This document shows positions 47,932 through 56,932 of a DNA stretch of 64,000 nt, one piece after another. Location of the stretch: the NCBI RefSeq assembly GCF_030065675.1, contig NZ_JASJDK010000022.1:1-64000 (forward strand), given 5' to 3'. Every line of letters starts with the position of its first letter. Positions within the stretch are counted from its first letter, which is position 1. The stretch is from Mastigocoleus sp. MO_188.B34. Lineage in GTDB: Bacteria > Cyanobacteriota > Cyanobacteriia > Cyanobacteriales > Nostocaceae. The position numbers and the translations under genes were made by a program. The notes under the pieces were generated by a model. That model searched no databases. It was not told the origin of the DNA and was given only the letters and a program-made list of their open reading frames with translations.

Positions 47932-48180
47932 ATGAGCAATAAGAACAAAGTAAAAATTAACAGAGTATTCCAGCTAGTTTTTTCTGCAACACTGGCAATT
48001 ACCCTACTTTCCGGTGTAACTTCTATATTGTTAGCATCACAGCAAGAATTAACAGAACCACAACAACGCATACTAGAAAATTGCATTGCAACTTGGCAAA
48101 CTGGTTGTGGTGCGATATTTGGGTTGCTGGGTAGTAAAGGAACGGATCTACTGGAGTCAAATAAAAATGAACGAAATTAA
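47932..48180 (+). CDS. Small membrane protein of unknown function
   Basis: 82 residues: a basic N-terminus, a hydrophobic segment (RVFQLVFSATLAITLLSGVT), then a conserved-looking tail with EPQQRILENCIATWQTGCGA and IFGLLGSKGTDLL, ending in a polar C-terminus. Proteins with this layout (an N-terminal helix and a C/T-W-x-G-x-G-AI-G tail) are seen in many cyanobacteria without a known role. It starts at ATG 47932 and is divergent from the NACHT gene. I prefer it over the overlapping antisense frame 47829-48086 because that frame's end is only the translation of the direct repeats. Confidence 0.65.
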   Translation: MSNKNKVKINRVFQLVFSATLAITLLSGVTSILLASQQELTEPQQRILENCIATWQTGCGAIFGLLGSKGTDLLESNKNERN

Positions 48181-48255
48181 AGTTGGTAGTTGCACTCAAG
48201 TGCTAAAACGCAATTACCAACAGATTATTTTGCAACTAATCAACCAAACTTGATG

Positions 48256-51200
48256 TTACTTGCGATCTATTCTACTTAATGGGGTACTCATCTTCCCATC
48301 GGCATTACCTTTATGATTTGCAATAACTAACTCAAAACTTTCTTCATTCTTACTTGCTTGGGGCGGCTTGCCATCAGAAAAATCACGTAGTAAACCCATT
48401 AATGCAGGTACAACAGTTGGGGTCAAAATTGTAGAAAATGCTAAACCACCAGTAAGCACAATTCCCAATCCTTGATAGAGTTCTGCACCTTTCCCAGGAA
48501 TTACAGCCAAAGGTAACATTCCTAACACACTAGTCCCAGCAGACATAAAGATGGGACGCAGACGGTCTTTTACTGACAAATAAAGGGAAGTATCATAATC
48601 TTTGCCTTCTTTTTGTAGGTGCAAAGCATGGTCAACTAACAGAATTGCGTTGTTAACAACAATCCCGGTAAGAATCACAAATCCTAAACCGGTAATCATG
48701 TCTAGGGGAACCACTACCCCAGGAATGGAGTTAGCAATTACCAAACTTAAAAGTGCGCCGGTAATACCCATGGGGACTGTCGCCATAATTAATACTGGAT
48801 AGGTAAAGGAACGATATAAGGCGACTAGTAATAAATAGGTAATTACTAAAGATAAAACAAAAGTTGAGCCTAATTGAAACAAGGTTTCCGATAACACATC
48901 TGCAGAACCAGCCAGTTCGAGGCGAAAACCTGCTGGTAAAGTTTGGCGCAGGGGGTCGAGAATTTGCTCTTCGGTTTGTTCGATTAACTGACCCAGAGGT
49001 GCTTCTCGGGCTAAACGCACGGTGAGAGTTAGCGATCGCTCTAAATCCACATGGTTAATTGCATCTGGTCCCGTAGCTTCGACGACATCGGCGACGTCTG
49101 CAAGTTGCACTTGGCGACCATTACCAATATTTAAAGGTAATTGACGCAGTTGTTCTGGTGTTTCAACGAATGTATCTTGTAACTCAACAGTAACATCTAA
49201 CTCTCGACGACCGTCGGTAAACTCGGAAGCGCGCAAACCTCCCAATGCAGCTTCGACGATCGCTCCTAAATCTGCTTCCGAAAGTCCCACTTCTGCTAAA
49301 CGTTCTCGATTGGGAACAACTTGAAGTTCTGGTGCTCCGGTGACAAAGTTAGAACGGACATTTTGCACCCCAGTTAGTCCCCTTAATTGCTGCATTAATT
49401 TTTGCTGCAATTGATTTAACTGTTCCAGGTCTTGTCCAATCAGGTTAACTTCAAATTCTTTACCGGGGTCTCGGAAAATTGATACACGTCGAGGAACGAG
49501 AAAACGATAACCAGGGAAATTACTACTCGCTGCACGCATGCGATCGACTAATTCGTCGAGTTTTCTCCCCGTTGCTTCCTCGGGTTTAACAAAAGCTGCA
49601 ATTGCTCTGAGTCCGTTGCGATGGACATATAGCGATCGCATTACTTCTGGTTGTTCGCTAACAAAATCCCTTGCTCCTTGAGAAAGTCTGATAGCTTCGG
49701 GAATACTGGTTCCAGGGAATGGTTCAGACAACCACAAAATTAGATTGCGGTTTCCTTCGGGTAGATAATCTGCGGGTGGGAGTAATTGAAAACTAATAAA
49801 TAACAACGCGATCGGAATTGTTAAAACTACCAAGCGTCTACCTTTGCGTTTTTCACCAATCGACCAACCCACAGTTAAAAGTAAAAACTTCTCTAACTTG
49901 CGTTGGAAGAATAGAAACCCGGTTGAGGTTTTAATGACAGCTTTTTCAAGTAAGTTTTTAGTTTTAATTTTAGTTTTAATTTGATTTATATTTACCTTCC
50001 CATGTTGATTATTTCCCATTCCCTGAAGGATTCGTTCTGCTTCTGCTGGATTGAGGAATAATCCCGACAACATTGGAACTAGGGTTAATGCAGCAAACAG
50101 AGAAAACATCACCGAAGCTGAAAGGGCGATACCAATATCAAAAAATAACTGTCCCGCTTCACCTGTAACTAAGATAATCGGAGCAAATACAGCTACAGTT
50201 GTTAAAGTCGAAGCTAACATCGCTCCACCAACTTCTTGAGTTCCTTCGATTGCAGCTTTAACTGGAGATTTACCCCGTTGCATATGGGTAAAGACATTTT
50301 CCAATACCACGATCGCATTATCTACAACCATCCCCACAGCAAAAGCTAACCCAGCTAAGCTAATCACATTGAGCGATCGCCCTAATAAGGAAAAGACAAT
50401 AAAAACTGTGATTAATGTAGTGGGAATGGTAATTGCAATTACTGCAACCGTTCGCAGCGAACCCAAAAATAATACTAATACTAAAGCTGCAAGGACAGCC
50501 CCCATCATCAAATTACCTTGGACAAAGGAGATGGATTCATTAATATAGTCATTTTCGTCATAGGGGATATCAAAGGTAATACCTTCTCCCTCACGATCAA
50601 ATCGAGCTTCTAAATCCTTGAGAGCTTGACGAATCCCTTTAGAGATTTCTGGTACATTTGCATTAGGTTGACGAATAATTCCTGTAGCTACCGCAGGTTC
50701 ATTATTACGAATTAAGGCGCGGTCTTGAATACCCCGACCGATCCGAGCTTGAGCAACATCTCGAAGATAAACCGTTCCCGACTCATCCCGTCTTAAAATA
50801 AAATCTTCTAATTGTTTAACATCTGTCGAACGGCTAACTGTACGAACTCGATATTCCCTTCGTCCCAACACTAAGGGACCACCCCGAATATCTCTGTTAT
50901 TACTACGCAGCGCATTGACTACATCACCAATTCTCAAATTGCGATCCGCTAAAGCTTTGGGGTCAACAATCACTTCAACTTCTCTTTCCCTTCCCCCAGA
51001 AATCAGAAACTGACCGACCCCTTGAACCTGTCGAAACCTAGGAATAACCACATCATCAACTAGGTCGCGGTAATGGTTGTCATCAGGAGTAAAACCTTCC
51101 TTGGGAGTCAGAATTACCCACATCATGGGGCTACTGCTACCACTAACAATCTCTACATCAGATTCACCAGCTTCTTCGGGGAGTTGTTCTACCTGTTGGA

Positions 51201-51534
51201 GTTTATTCAAAACATCCACCAAGCGCTGATTGATATCAATATCCCAGTTAAATTCTAAGTTGATAGTGCTAATACCAGAAGAACTACTACTAGTAACTTC
51301 TTGTATTCCCTGAACCTCTTGTAATCTTTCTTCAATGGGACGAGTAATTAATTCTTCAACTTCAGTGGGACTTGCACCAGAATAAGGAGTAGTAATAGTA
51401 ATTTCCGGACGTTCTCCACCCGGTCGTAACTCTAGGGGTAGGTTTAATAAAGATAGAGTTCCGAATAAAGCCAAAATACAGAATAGAACAAAAGTTCCAT
51501 GTCGCCAACGGACAGCAGTTTTGATGAAGTTCAT
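48256..51534 (-). CDS. RND-family efflux permease (AcrB/HAE1 type)
   Basis: 1092 residues. Inner-membrane proton-driven pump with the duplicated RND layout: N-terminal helix (RWRHGTFVLFCILALFGTLS), two large periplasmic loops, and twelve helices. Helix 4 has the proton-relay aspartates (AFAVGMVVDNAIVVLENV). A cytoplasmic linker (about 500-570) is rich in Lys/Asn and longer than usual. It forms a pump with the adaptor protein encoded upstream. No outer-membrane TolC-like gene is adjacent. Drug, metal or lipid substrate unknown. Start ATG 51534. Confidence 0.93.
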   Translation of the reverse strand: MNFIKTAVRWRHGTFVLFCILALFGTLSLLNLPLELRPGGERPEITITTPYSGASPTEVEELITRPIEERLQEVQGIQEVTSSSSSGISTINLEFNWDIDINQRLVDVLNKLQQVEQLPEEAGESDVEIVSGSSSPMMWVILTPKEGFTPDDNHYRDLVDDVVIPRFRQVQGVGQFLISGGREREVEVIVDPKALADRNLRIGDVVNALRSNNRDIRGGPLVLGRREYRVRTVSRSTDVKQLEDFILRRDESGTVYLRDVAQARIGRGIQDRALIRNNEPAVATGIIRQPNANVPEISKGIRQALKDLEARFDREGEGITFDIPYDENDYINESISFVQGNLMMGAVLAALVLVLFLGSLRTVAVIAITIPTTLITVFIVFSLLGRSLNVISLAGLAFAVGMVVDNAIVVLENVFTHMQRGKSPVKAAIEGTQEVGGAMLASTLTTVAVFAPIILVTGEAGQLFFDIGIALSASVMFSLFAALTLVPMLSGLFLNPAEAERILQGMGNNQHGKVNINQIKTKIKTKNLLEKAVIKTSTGFLFFQRKLEKFLLLTVGWSIGEKRKGRRLVVLTIPIALLFISFQLLPPADYLPEGNRNLILWLSEPFPGTSIPEAIRLSQGARDFVSEQPEVMRSLYVHRNGLRAIAAFVKPEEATGRKLDELVDRMRAASSNFPGYRFLVPRRVSIFRDPGKEFEVNLIGQDLEQLNQLQQKLMQQLRGLTGVQNVRSNFVTGAPELQVVPNRERLAEVGLSEADLGAIVEAALGGLRASEFTDGRRELDVTVELQDTFVETPEQLRQLPLNIGNGRQVQLADVADVVEATGPDAINHVDLERSLTLTVRLAREAPLGQLIEQTEEQILDPLRQTLPAGFRLELAGSADVLSETLFQLGSTFVLSLVITYLLLVALYRSFTYPVLIMATVPMGITGALLSLVIANSIPGVVVPLDMITGLGFVILTGIVVNNAILLVDHALHLQKEGKDYDTSLYLSVKDRLRPIFMSAGTSVLGMLPLAVIPGKGAELYQGLGIVLTGGLAFSTILTPTVVPALMGLLRDFSDGKPPQASKNEESFELVIANHKGNADGKMSTPLSRIDRK

Positions 51535-51541
51535 CGGTTTG

Positions 51542-51657
51542 GAGTAATGAGTAATGAGTAATGAGTAATGAGTGAGGAGTAATGAGTAATGAGTAAGGAG
51601 TAAGGAGTAAGGAGTAAGGAGTAAGGAGTAATGAGTAAGGAGTAATGAGTAAGGAAT
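51542..51657. repeat. Heptamer tandem repeats GAGTAAT / GAGTAAG
   Basis: About sixteen GAGTAAT and GAGTAAG heptamers between the RND permease and adaptor genes, followed by three CGCCTAT heptamers near 51686-51705. It lies inside the efflux operon. Confidence 0.85.
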
Positions 51658-51705
51658 AATTAATAGATACCCAATCCCTAATCGCCTATCGCCTATCGCC
51701 TATCT

Positions 51706-53124
51706 CTACAAAGGCTTGATCGCTGCACCATCTCTAAGTCCATCCCCGCCTTTTAATACGATGGGTTTACCATTTTGTAGCTCATTACTAGCGATCGCTA
51801 CTTGTTCGCCCATATCTGCAACCATTTCTACCTCAAGCTGTTTTGCTTGACCATTCTCTACAGCAAATACAAACCATTGGTTTTGTCTTCTGGTTAATGC
51901 GTCGCGGGAAACAACAAAACTTGGTGTATTTCCAGGTAGTTCTAAATTCGCTGAGATTGCCATTCCGGGTAATAATCCTTGAGGTGGATTATCCAACCTT
52001 ACCCTCACTCGCTGTCGTCTGGATGCTGCTTCTGCTGAAGGTACTACACCTGTAATTGTGGCATTTCCCTGCCATTGTGGAAGTGCACGAGCGGTCAATA
52101 CAACTCTACTTCCCGATGGAACTCTACCACTCAAATTTTCTGGTAGCTCCAAGAAAACATCAAGTCTTTCTCCTGCAACTAAGGTAAGAATTTCATCACC
52201 TGTTTCTACATAGTCACCGGGACTAACTTGTCTTTCCAAAGCAACTCCACCGGAACCTGCTTTGATATTTGTACGTTCTAATGCTAACTTCGCTTGATTC
52301 ACCGCTGCTACTGCTGCAGTCATATTCGCCCGTTGTGCTGCAATTTCTTCCCGGGTGGGACCTGCTTTTGCTTCTGCTAATTCTGCTTCAGCTTCTAATC
52401 GTTCTCCCCTTCGATCATCAACTGTTGTTCGAGCTTGGACTAAAACCCTTTCGGCGATCGCACCTTCTTTGACTAATTCGCTTTGACGTTGAAAGTTATC
52501 TATAGCTTCCTGTTCCCGTGCTTTTGCAGAACGTACTGCAGCTTGACGTTGAGCAATAATTTCTGGTCGAGTACCAACTTCCAAGCGAGCTAGATTATTT
52601 CGCTGTTGTGCTAGCTGAGCTTGAGCTTGAGATAGGGCTAACTTTTGATCAGCATCATCAATGACTGCAATTGTCATTCCTGGAGTTATGCGATCGCCTG
52701 CTTGTTTCAATACTTGGGTGATTACACCTTCTGTTTGCGCCCTAATTGTTGCTCTTTGAGGAGACTCCACTTGACCTAAAAGCTGAATCCTTCTCGTTGA
52801 ATTACCCCTTGCTAATCGGGTAACTTCCACTGGTCGAGGTGGTGGTGTTTGCGCTGCATTTGCAATAGGTTCTGGCGTTTGCTTTAAGGGAGATATAAAA
52901 CCCCATAAAGCAAATCCATTAGCCGCAATAGATAACAATAACATCATCCATAACCAAGACTTTCCTGATTTTTGAGTAGGGTATGACGACTGTTTTTGTT
53001 CTATTTGATTTACATCCACAGAAATATCAGAAGAATTAATATCAGAAGAACTATCTGAGTTAGTTTCTGTCTGAGGTTCTGGCTGTTTATCTAAAACAAT
53101 ATCTGATGGTTGCAGTTCATTCAT
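51706..53124 (-). CDS. RND efflux periplasmic adaptor (membrane fusion protein)
   Basis: 472 residues from ATG 53124 (MNELQPSD); the frame stays open to 53202, but those residues are not protein-like. A transmembrane anchor (WLWMMLLLSIAANGFALWGF), a lipoyl half-motif (GQVESPQRATIRAQTEGVIT), a coiled-coil hairpin rich in Ala/Glu/Arg, a second lipoyl half (TNIKAGSGGVALERQVSPGD), then beta-barrel and membrane-proximal domains. It bridges the permease and an outer-membrane channel. An operator for the neighbouring TetR protein lies 160 bp upstream. Confidence 0.92.
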   Translation of the reverse strand: MNELQPSDIVLDKQPEPQTETNSDSSSDINSSDISVDVNQIEQKQSSYPTQKSGKSWLWMMLLLSIAANGFALWGFISPLKQTPEPIANAAQTPPPRPVEVTRLARGNSTRRIQLLGQVESPQRATIRAQTEGVITQVLKQAGDRITPGMTIAVIDDADQKLALSQAQAQLAQQRNNLARLEVGTRPEIIAQRQAAVRSAKAREQEAIDNFQRQSELVKEGAIAERVLVQARTTVDDRRGERLEAEAELAEAKAGPTREEIAAQRANMTAAVAAVNQAKLALERTNIKAGSGGVALERQVSPGDYVETGDEILTLVAGERLDVFLELPENLSGRVPSGSRVVLTARALPQWQGNATITGVVPSAEAASRRQRVRVRLDNPPQGLLPGMAISANLELPGNTPSFVVSRDALTRRQNQWFVFAVENGQAKQLEVEMVADMGEQVAIASNELQNGKPIVLKGGDGLRDGAAIKPL

Positions 53125-53285
53125 GGTTTTTAGTTGGGTAATGGGGGGGTAGCAAGGAAAACTTAAAACTGAACAGTCAACTCTTGAATTATTAATACTC
53201 AAGATTAATACTCAAGTAATTGATATTTGATTTATTCACATTTAATTACTTGGGATGCAATTTATTAAGATTTGAAAATTTTATG

Positions 53286-53301
53286 CATACCAGTCGGTAT
53301 G
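53286..53301. promoter_or_regulatory. TetR-type operator upstream of the efflux genes
   Basis: CATACCAGTCGGTATG, inverted arms CATACC and GGTATG with a 4-base centre. It differs by one base from the site before the tetR gene. Located in the promoter region of the adaptor-permease operon, so it should be the regulator's binding site there. Confidence 0.75.
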
Positions 53302-53346
53302 TCAATGGTTAAAAAATTTAGGTTAAAGGCATTTAGATTAAAGAAA

Positions 53347-53958
53347 TTAGTTTTTAATACCCAGTATTCTTAAAAGCCCAGGTCTCAGGTCTGTTTTAAC
53401 AATTTTTAAATCATTTTTAACTCTTCCTAAGGTTAGAACTCCCTGTACAAATTCATACATATAAAGAGCTATTTTCACTGAATCTAGATTTTGCTCGACA
53501 ATACCCTCTCTTTGTGCATCAGCAACAAGAGAAGTAAAGTATTTGGTCATGCGATCAATAATTTCAATAGATAGATTTTTGAGTTTATCCTCAGTTGTAC
53601 TTTGTCCGCTAGAGATGAAGGGACAACCAACAACATGTCCGCTCTGAGCTAATTTATTCTCCTGCATGGAAATGATTAGATCGCAATAGTTGTGAACTCT
53701 TTCCACGGCAGAATTCTGGGATGAAAAAACTCGGTCAAAATCAACTCTAACACGTTGCCAATGCTCTTCAAAAGCAGCAGTTGCTAAGTCAGCCTTTGAC
53801 TTAAAGTAGTGATAAAAAGCACCTTTTGTCACACCTGCTTGAGCACAAATTTGAACAATTCCGACCGAATCATAATTACTTTGCCATATCAAGTGAAGCG
53901 CTGTCTCTAACAGCTTTTGTTTAGTTTCTCTTTGTTCTATTAGCCTTGATGTTGCCAT
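53347..53958 (-). CDS. TetR/AcrR-family transcriptional regulator
   Basis: 203 residues from ATG 53958 (MATSRLIEQRETKQ); 12 more upstream residues would run into the operator. N-terminal TetR helix-turn-helix: LETALHLIWQSNYDSVGIVQ then AQAGVTKGAFYHYFKSKADL. The C-terminal ligand domain is unlike better-known members. It is placed directly upstream of the adaptor and permease genes, same strand, with identical operators before itself and before them. It should repress both, with the inducer being a pump substrate. Confidence 0.92.
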   Translation of the reverse strand: MATSRLIEQRETKQKLLETALHLIWQSNYDSVGIVQICAQAGVTKGAFYHYFKSKADLATAAFEEHWQRVRVDFDRVFSSQNSAVERVHNYCDLIISMQENKLAQSGHVVGCPFISSGQSTTEDKLKNLSIEIIDRMTKYFTSLVADAQREGIVEQNLDSVKIALYMYEFVQGVLTLGRVKNDLKIVKTDLRPGLLRILGIKN

Positions 53959-53991
53959 ACCATGAAAATAAACATGTATGACTACATCATA

Positions 53992-54007
53992 CATACCAGT
54001 TGGTATG
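53992..54007. promoter_or_regulatory. TetR-type operator upstream of tetR (autoregulation)
   Basis: CATACCAGTTGGTATG, identical to the efflux-promoter site except at one central base. It ends 34 bp before the chosen tetR start codon, a normal position for self-repression. Confidence 0.75.
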
Positions 54008-54174
54008 TTGGCAAATAGGTTAGGAAATCGAGAATAAATACCCGCGACTGTAGTAGGAGTTTGTTTAATTGAGTGAGTGCGAGAAGTGTGAGAAGAGGAA
54101 GAGATATTTTTTACAGGTAATTTTAAGGTAGGAAAGGACTAGTTAGTACAAAAATCATCAAGTAAAAATTTACT

Positions 54175-54213
54175 AACGACCAATGACCAATGACCAATTA
54201 CCAATTACCAATT
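54175..54213. repeat. Heptamer tandem repeats CCAATGA / CCAATTA
   Basis: About five ACCAATG and ACCAATT heptamers that run into the stop codon of the methyltransferase gene; same family as at 10.3 and 43.1 kb. Confidence 0.75.
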
Positions 54214-54865
54214 ATTTTTGAGAAGAACGCAAATTATTTGGAATATTCTCAGGGATAGTCCACTGGTAAAGCGTATATGTACGACCATTATTAGCCTTTA
54301 CCTGTTCTTCTCGTTCTGGTTTCCAGTCACCCATATTAAAAGCATGGGAAACAACGCGAGTACCAGGTTTAAGTTCCTCAAATAACTTGGGTCGGAGCTT
54401 TAAGTTAACATCAGGAAGTAAGTAAAGGGTAACCACATTTGCACCCCTCAAATCAGTCTTAAACAAATCTTGTTGTAAAAACTCAACACGGTCGGAAACA
54501 CCAGCTTTTTCCGCATTTTCTCGACTTTGCTTAACTAAATCTGGGTTAATTTCTACACCGACAGCACGCTTAGCAGCATATTTTTGTACAGCGGTAATAG
54601 GAATTCGACCATCACCACTACCCAAATCAAAAACAACATCCCCATTGGAAACATTAGCCATTTTCAACATTTGCTCAACAACTTCATTTGGTGTTGGAAC
54701 AAAAGGAACATCAGCTTTAGTTTTTTTAACTTCTACAACAGGAGCAGATGATGCTTGTTCGGTAGTTTGATTTTGAGCTTGTGCGTTTGGTTTGCAACCA
54801 ACAACACCAAGGGATAATACCCCAGCACTGACAAAAACTAACTTCTTAATGTGGCGTACATGCAT
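54212..54865 (-). CDS. Lipoprotein-type class I SAM-dependent methyltransferase
   Basis: 217 residues. The signal sequence ends with the lipobox LGVVGC (Cys24), predicting export and lipid attachment. It is followed by a Gln/Thr/Ala-rich linker. The methyltransferase fold comes next: VVFDLGSGDGRIPI (SAM-binding motif I), VGVEINPDLV (acidic ribose-binding loop), VEFLQQDLF, and VVTLYLLPD. An exported SAM-dependent enzyme is unusual because SAM is cytoplasmic; perhaps the protein is not exported or binds another ligand. Substrate unknown. Single gene. Confidence 0.85.
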   Translation of the reverse strand: MHVRHIKKLVFVSAGVLSLGVVGCKPNAQAQNQTTEQASSAPVVEVKKTKADVPFVPTPNEVVEQMLKMANVSNGDVVFDLGSGDGRIPITAVQKYAAKRAVGVEINPDLVKQSRENAEKAGVSDRVEFLQQDLFKTDLRGANVVTLYLLPDVNLKLRPKLFEELKPGTRVVSHAFNMGDWKPEREEQVKANNGRTYTLYQWTIPENIPNNLRSSQK

Positions 54866-55164
54866 AATAATTTTCTCCTTCTTAGTTTTGTCTCAGAATT
54901 CAGGAGTCAGAAGTAACTTCTAATATCAATACCTACAGTACGCAATAAATAAGTAACCTATAGTAGGCTGTAGCTAGCCGCTAACACAATAGACCGCGTT
55001 CTTCACGAACATTGTTGTAGCACTAATTAAATGTCCTAACCCTATTAATTAGTATTGTAGAAGTCATAAGTAAATAATTAATTGCACCTCTGAAATACTA
55101 TCTTTAATAAAGTCAACTTTTAAACGCATCCCGTAAGATTCTGGCATTAATCATAAACTAATTG

Positions 55165-56523
55165 CTAGCGACGAGAAGATATAAATAGTAGTGGTATTCC
55201 AGTCAAAACAACTCCTACACCGAACAGAGAACCTACTCCGGTATAAGCAAGACTAGAGTAAAGTAAATAAGCACAAGTCATGCAAAATAATATGGGTGTT
55301 ATGGGATAAAAAGGAACCCGGAAAGCTCTATCCACAGCTTTTTCACGAATTCTCAATACGATCAGAGATAAGCCAGAGAGTAGAAAAAAGAACCAGAAAA
55401 CTGGAGCGGTATAATCTACCATTGACTCAAAACCCTTACGCGTTAGAGTTCCTAATATCACTAACCCTAAAGCAAAAGTTCCTTGAACTATATATGCATT
55501 AATTGGTGTATTGGTACGATTTCCTAAACCTCCAAGAAAAGAAAATAACGGAAAATCACGACCCAAAGCATAACTGCTACGACCTCCAGTAAAAATTGTG
55601 GCATTGAGTGCACCTAAAGCAGAAATTGCAATTAATGAACTAATAAACGCAGCACCTGGTTCTCCAAAAGCACGACGCATCAAATCTGCTGCAACAGCTT
55701 TGGAAGCTTCCATCCCAGCAATTCCCAAACCCTGTATATAAGCCAGGTTGATTAACAAGTAAATTGCTGTAATGATGCCAATACTCCACATGAGCGATCG
55801 CACCATATTGCGTTGAGCATTTTTCAAATCTGCGGAGATAAAAGCAGCTTCATTCCAGCCACCATAACTCAACAATACGAAAACCAATCCCAAACCTAAA
55901 TTTAAATCATTGGAAGATGGCTCGATACTAGTTGCTTGTGCAGGAGTAAAACGGAAAGCCAAACCCAAACCAACAATTGTCACTAGGATTAAACCCAGAA
56001 TTTTTATTGCTGTTAACCAATTTTGCGTCCACTTTCCTTGGGTAATACCAGCAATATTTAACCCAGTTAATACTACAATCGCGACACAAGCATATATGGA
56101 AGAAGAGCGATTGCCAAAACCCCATATCTGTGCTGTATAGTCACCAAATACAAAGGCTAAAAGTGCAATTGAACCGGTTTGGACGACAGTTAAGCGCGAC
56201 CAAGCGAACAAAAAGCTAATCCACGAACCAAAAGCACGCTGTAAATAGTAGTAACTACCTCCTGGATGGGGATATGCTGTAGCTAACTCCGCAAAACACA
56301 AAGCTCCGACAAAAGATATAACGCCACCCAAAAACCATAAGCCAAGAGCCATTCCCGAATTGTTGACATTAGCTGCAACTAGAGAGGGGGTTTGAAAAAT
56401 ACCCACCCCAATAACAATACCGACAATGATTGCAACTGCATCCAATAATCCTAGCGCCGGTAATGGTGCTTTTCCTTGCTTAGAATCTGAAGAAGCTGCA
56501 AAACTTTCATCTAGTTCATTCAT
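55165..56523 (-). CDS. APC-family amino acid permease
   Basis: 452 residues with about twelve hydrophobic helices. Helix 1 has the substrate-binding GIVIGVGIFQTPS motif (G-x-G-I-F), and ELATAYPHPGGSYYYLQRAF is the typical second consensus of the family. It imports or exchanges amino acids across the plasma membrane; substrate not determinable. ATG 56523. Confidence 0.92.
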   Translation of the reverse strand: MNELDESFAASSDSKQGKAPLPALGLLDAVAIIVGIVIGVGIFQTPSLVAANVNNSGMALGLWFLGGVISFVGALCFAELATAYPHPGGSYYYLQRAFGSWISFLFAWSRLTVVQTGSIALLAFVFGDYTAQIWGFGNRSSSIYACVAIVVLTGLNIAGITQGKWTQNWLTAIKILGLILVTIVGLGLAFRFTPAQATSIEPSSNDLNLGLGLVFVLLSYGGWNEAAFISADLKNAQRNMVRSLMWSIGIITAIYLLINLAYIQGLGIAGMEASKAVAADLMRRAFGEPGAAFISSLIAISALGALNATIFTGGRSSYALGRDFPLFSFLGGLGNRTNTPINAYIVQGTFALGLVILGTLTRKGFESMVDYTAPVFWFFFLLSGLSLIVLRIREKAVDRAFRVPFYPITPILFCMTCAYLLYSSLAYTGVGSLFGVGVVLTGIPLLFISSRR

Positions 56524-56932
56524 GTTAGTACCACCCTTATTAGACGAATTTTGTTTGATACTAACTTCCTATATACCTAGATAAAAAAATTCCCAGGAAT
56601 GGAACATAAATCCAATTGATTCGGCACAATAGTTTTTGGTTCATTCACACCCACCCCTTAAATTTGTTTTGTCAATTATCCCAAATAAATATGACGAGAA
56701 AGTGACAGATTTATAGTCACAACTCAATTCAGACTCAAACAGCTTATAAAATAAATGTCAACTTTTTAACAAAAAAATAATAATAAACTGAAATATTAGA
56801 TTTCTCAACCTTTCTAAAATAATTGAAGTTAAGTTCGATAAGCATAAACTCTATTCTTGAAAACACTCATAATTTTATACACGTGATTTTAATCTTGCTA
56901 GTTAATTATGCTGTGGAATTTTTTTCTTTGAT
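56524..56932. other. AT-rich intergenic stretch
   Basis: 409 bp between the permease start and the histidine kinase stop. Holds the permease promoter; no gene, repeat or hairpin recognised. Confidence 0.5.

Noticed and set aside
47829-48086. 85-codon frame antisense to the small membrane protein
   Set aside because: Its C-terminus is only the translation of the 12-bp direct repeats (LEVS units); the plus-strand frame has a better start and a membrane helix.
51542-51657. Possible coding or CRISPR-like repeat
   Set aside because: Simple heptamer tandem repeats in a spacer, the same type as other cyanobacterial STRRs; no spacers and no open frame.
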